DNA of 64,000 bases, taken from positions 1-64,000 of the forward strand of contig CAMOER010000008.1 in the NCBI GenBank assembly GCA_946612455.1, given 5' to 3'. The position numbers and the translations under genes are program-made. Numbering within the stretch: the stretch's first letter is position 1; the number at the start of each line of letters is the position of its first letter. This DNA comes from UBA3305 sp002373555 (GTDB lineage: Bacteria; Bacillota; Clostridia; Lachnospirales; Lachnospiraceae). Below, one piece after another: positions 61,698-64,000 of this stretch. The notes beneath the pieces are model-generated. The model saw only the letters and a list, made by a program, of their open reading frames with translations, was not told the origin of the DNA and did no database searches.

Positions 61698-61726
61698 ATT
61701 TTATACTGCAGAATGATGATTGTCAA
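61698..61726 (-). promoter_or_regulatory. Promoter of the nagB operon, inside the 3' end of rng
   Basis: On the minus strand a perfect TTGACA (61726-61721) and TAAAAT (61703-61698) with a 17-bp spacer. The -10 box overlaps the rng stop codon (61703-61701). Transcription would start near 61691, about 76 bases before the ribozyme cleavage site. Confidence 0.82.
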
Positions 61727-62876
61727 GAATTGTTAACTGTGCATCAAGCGGATTCCTTTTCTTCTGCCTGGTGATCTCCGCAAGACCGAGCTTTGTGATA
61801 TCGATGAGTACAGCTTTGGCCGGATCATCCCGGAGAGCTTCCTGAAAGGCCGATTCCACGTCCTTCCAGTGAACGCGGTCCTTCATGTTGATCAGATCGG
61901 CGAGAATGATGCCTGATAAATTCCGGAGACGGATCTGATAGCCGATCTCCGCGGCAGCCTCCAGATTCGTGCGCAGGAAGGTCTCCTCTTTGTCTTTCCC
62001 GCTGATGGCGCTGCCGGTATTGACATCGATCACTGTCATCGCTTCCGTCCGGTCGATGATCAGATATCCGCCGGATTTCAGCCAGACCTTCCGGCTGCGG
62101 GCCAGATCAAGATAATGAGAAAGTCGGAAAAGCTTTGCCAACGGCCAGGCATCGTCATACGATCTTGTCGAGAACCGGATTCCCGCAAGGACCGGATCCT
62201 TCTGCAGTGCGTCGAGAATGGCCGCATCGTCGGAAATGACTTCGGTCTCTTCTTCCTCCTGCAGACCGAGAAGACGTTCTCTCAGGAAATCGGGAGCCGG
62301 GGAAAGAAGGTTCCCGGGGGTACGGAAGGCGGCATCTGCAAGGATTCTGTCCGCTCTTCCAATCAGGACTTTCGCTTCCCGGAGGATCACTTCCGGATCT
62401 GCAGCAAATGCATTTGTCCGGATGATGAAGCCGTACGACGGATTCTCGCATACCTGCGCCAGCATCTCCCGGATGCGGGCGGCAAGTTTTCTGTCCTGTA
62501 CCTTCTTTGAAACGCAGAAGCGTTCGCCCTTCGGCGCATAAAGAAAAACAAGATATCTTCCGGCCAGGGAGAATCTGGCGGTCAGCATCTCCTCTTTCGA
62601 GCCGGCGGCTTCCCGCTTGACCTGGACAGGGATCAGCATCCTGCCTTTCGGCGGGACCGGGCATTCCGAAAGCGGAAGAAAGCCGGTCTTCCCGTTTCCG
62701 AGGTCACAGAAAGCGGCGCGGATATTTTCGGAAATGTCTTTCACGCTGCAGACAACGATATCGCCGGTCTTCAGGGAAGCACCGGCAGGAGCCGCATCCA
62801 GCGCAATGATCCTGTCCTGCTCTGATTCTGCTGTGAGGATCATGTTTTGATATTTGGTGACAATGAATTTTTTCAT
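61701..62876 (-). CDS. rng: Ribonuclease E/G family protein
   Basis: A 391-residue endoribonuclease of the RNase E/G family, with an N-terminal S1-like segment (GDIVVCSVKDISENIRAAF), the phosphate-sensor/5' region and the catalytic DNase-I-like part with VIDVNTGS and LINMKDRVHW. It is about 100 residues shorter than E. coli RNase G and lacks a visible Zn-link (CPxC) motif near the end (KKRNPLDAQL). ATG 62876 overlaps the upstream stop (ATGA). rplU normally follows rng; here a four-gene operon intervenes. Confidence 0.88.
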   Translation of the reverse strand: MKKFIVTKYQNMILTAESEQDRIIALDAAPAGASLKTGDIVVCSVKDISENIRAAFCDLGNGKTGFLPLSECPVPPKGRMLIPVQVKREAAGSKEEMLTARFSLAGRYLVFLYAPKGERFCVSKKVQDRKLAARIREMLAQVCENPSYGFIIRTNAFAADPEVILREAKVLIGRADRILADAAFRTPGNLLSPAPDFLRERLLGLQEEEETEVISDDAAILDALQKDPVLAGIRFSTRSYDDAWPLAKLFRLSHYLDLARSRKVWLKSGGYLIIDRTEAMTVIDVNTGSAISGKDKEETFLRTNLEAAAEIGYQIRLRNLSGIILADLINMKDRVHWKDVESAFQEALRDDPAKAVLIDITKLGLAEITRQKKRNPLDAQLTILDNHHSAV

Positions 62877-63607
62877 GGAAGTGCCCTTCCCGTTTCGGAA
62901 AGCGATACGCCTTCTGCTGTCAGCATGTCGAGGCGCGTAATCGAAAACCGCAGATCCCGCAGGATCTCTTCGTTTACCAGCGGTTCCGTCCCCGGGATCG
63001 CGGCGAAACGGAACAGATCCTCCATCACGACCTCCGGCTTCAGATTGACCTGGGAGCCCGCGTTCAGGCACAGGATGAATGCGCCGTCATCGTATGCAAA
63101 GTGATAGATATAGGGAAGGATATCCGTTCTGGATTCGCTCCGCTTGGTCTTCTTGACAAGGATCCTCTCCGGCTGTGATCGGTAGTCGGCGATGATTGCG
63201 GCCGGATCCGTTCCCTCGGGCAGCGCATCGTAAGGCGGCCGGAGCCGGACTTCATAAACTGCCCGCCCGAAGATTGCCATGGCATTGTTGTTCTTTTTCT
63301 TCTCCTCATCGGGCAGCTGACGGATGGACAGACACCGGATCTCCGCCGGCAGCGTCTTGTTCAGCCGTGTGAGGACCTCCTGCCCGGTCATCGGATCTGT
63401 CAGTTCCGTATCCATATATTCTCCGAGCGATGTTTCGCCGACGCTTAAGGGCGAGGCGAAGGACATCATCGGATGCGGATGGAAGCCTTCGGAGAAACGG
63501 ACCGGCAGATCCGCTCTGGCGATCGCTTTCTGAAATGTCCGCATCAGATCCAGATGGCCGATATATCTTAAATTTCCGGTTTTGGAAAAACGTATCCTGA
63601 TCTTCAT
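62873..63607 (-). CDS. TIGR03936 family radical SAM-associated protein (DUF2344)
   Basis: A 244-residue protein beginning MKIRIRFSKTGNLRYIGHLD with RADLPVRFSEGFHPHP, the TIGR03936/DUF2344 signature. It regularly accompanies a large radical SAM protein, as here, and precedes rng. Function unknown; tRNA or ribosome modification is often guessed. Start ATG 63607 overlaps the upstream stop by 4 bases. Confidence 0.9.
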   Translation of the reverse strand: MKIRIRFSKTGNLRYIGHLDLMRTFQKAIARADLPVRFSEGFHPHPMMSFASPLSVGETSLGEYMDTELTDPMTGQEVLTRLNKTLPAEIRCLSIRQLPDEEKKKNNNAMAIFGRAVYEVRLRPPYDALPEGTDPAAIIADYRSQPERILVKKTKRSESRTDILPYIYHFAYDDGAFILCLNAGSQVNLKPEVVMEDLFRFAAIPGTEPLVNEEILRDLRFSITRLDMLTAEGVSLSETGRALP

Positions 63608-64000
63608 TTTCTTTCCTTTACGCAGATCCCGCAGCCGAATACCGCTGCACCGCAGCCGGAACATGCATCCCTGCAGTTCGGCGTCAGTTCCCCATTCTGA
63701 GAGCGCTTCCATTCTCTTAAGAGAAATGCCTTTGTCACGCCGATGTCGATGAAATCCCAGGGGAAAAGCTCGTCATCAGCGCGGCTCCTTACGGTATAGA
63801 AATCCGGGTCGATGCCGCAGGAGGCAAATGCCTGCAGCCACTTGTCGAACTCGAAAAAATCTCCCCATGCATCAAACAGACAGCCGGAGCGGTAGGCTGT
63901 CTCAATGACATCCGCCAGCTTCCGGTCGCCACGTGCGAGAACGCCTTCCAGCACGGTAACATCCGCTTCGTGATATTCGTAATGCATCGAACGGTTGTTG
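63604..64000 (-). CDS. TIGR03960 family radical SAM protein (C-terminal fragment)
   Basis: The frame is open to the window edge; about 132 C-terminal residues are present, with the upstream part missing. Features are HEADVTVLEGVLARGDRKLADVI, DEWFPWD-like DELFPWDFIDIGV and a cysteine-rich end (CRDACSGCGAAVFGCGIC). The radical-SAM motif itself would lie outside the window. Its coupling to the TIGR03936 gene is the standard pair. Confidence 0.85.
   Translation of the reverse strand, partial: NNRSMHYEYHEADVTVLEGVLARGDRKLADVIETAYRSGCLFDAWGDFFEFDKWLQAFASCGIDPDFYTVRSRADDELFPWDFIDIGVTKAFLLREWKRSQNGELTPNCRDACSGCGAAVFGCGICVKERK

Overview
The window (64 kb, roughly 52% GC) comes from a bacterial chromosome of the Firmicutes, most like Clostridia/Lachnospiraceae. 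The support is Gram-positive-type ribosome sites (AGGAGG), SigA-like promoters, GAAC-N4-GTTC LexA boxes, a YneA-type SOS division inhibitor, SepF, GlmR/YvcK, a glmS-type ribozyme and gene orders such as miaB-mutS-mutL-miaA and rng/rplU/rpmA/obgE. No tRNA, rRNA, CRISPR array, prophage or intact insertion sequence was seen. Almost everything is core genome; accessory-looking DNA is confined to about 0.2-6.3 kb and 51.4-52.2 kb.

Layout. 0-6.3 kb: tail of a YoaP-type GNAT protein, then a sugar locus (AraC regulator, LacZ-type beta-galactosidase, GPH symporter). 6.5-9.6 kb: a hybrid sensor kinase with two receiver domains. 9.7-13.8 kb: rplS, lepB, rbgA, rnhB, yraN, with prs convergent. 13.9-29.9 kb: DUF512 radical SAM protein, der, plsY, gpsA, deoD, rnhA, alaS, a CapA-like protein, rpsU, phoH, ybeY, two flavoproteins, DUF896 and a secreted C39-like protein. 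30-49 kb: miaB, mutS, mutL, miaA, an Alum_res PLP enzyme, radC, then a shape/division block (mreC, mreD, a large PBP2, rodA, a small P-loop protein, an HlyD-like protein, sepF, lspA, rluD). 49-53.7 kb: a cytidylate-kinase-like protein and an SOS module (yneA-like, tyrosine recombinase, lexA), with a repeat-rich 750-bp gap. 53.7-64 kb, all minus strand: rsfS, nadD-yqeK fusion, yhbY, obgE, rpmA, rplU, then an amino-sugar operon (glmM, GlmU-like acyltransferase, yvcK/glmR, nagB), then rng and two radical-SAM-linked genes.

Most notable observation. The leader of nagB (minus strand, about 61500-61616) carries the core of the GlcN6P-activated self-cleaving glmS ribozyme: cleavage-site A/GCGCC, GTTGACGAGG with the catalytic G, and TTCGGCGGATG. 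This RNA normally precedes glmS. Here it controls nagB-yvcK-acyltransferase-glmM, a single operon with its own promoter (inside the 3' end of rng) and terminator. A GlcN6P-off switch makes little sense for a catabolic deaminase, but fits if NagB works in reverse (Fru6P + NH3 to GlcN6P) in the place of GlmS. The operon would then supply GlcN6P, GlcN1P and probably GlcNAc1P together with GlmR, which in Bacillus subtilis binds UDP-GlcNAc and stimulates GlmS. NagB keeps its catalytic residues but has lost those equivalent to the E. coli GlcNAc6P allosteric site.

Other points: L27 lacks the N-terminal extension usual in Firmicutes and the Prp protease gene is absent from its usual place; the mre locus lacks mreB and min genes, and the sepF block lacks yggS, ylmH and divIVA; LepB has Arg at the catalytic Lys position; a likely prs terminator lies inside the yraN coding region; a 215-bp nested palindrome and 45-bp repeats lie beside the tyrosine recombinase.
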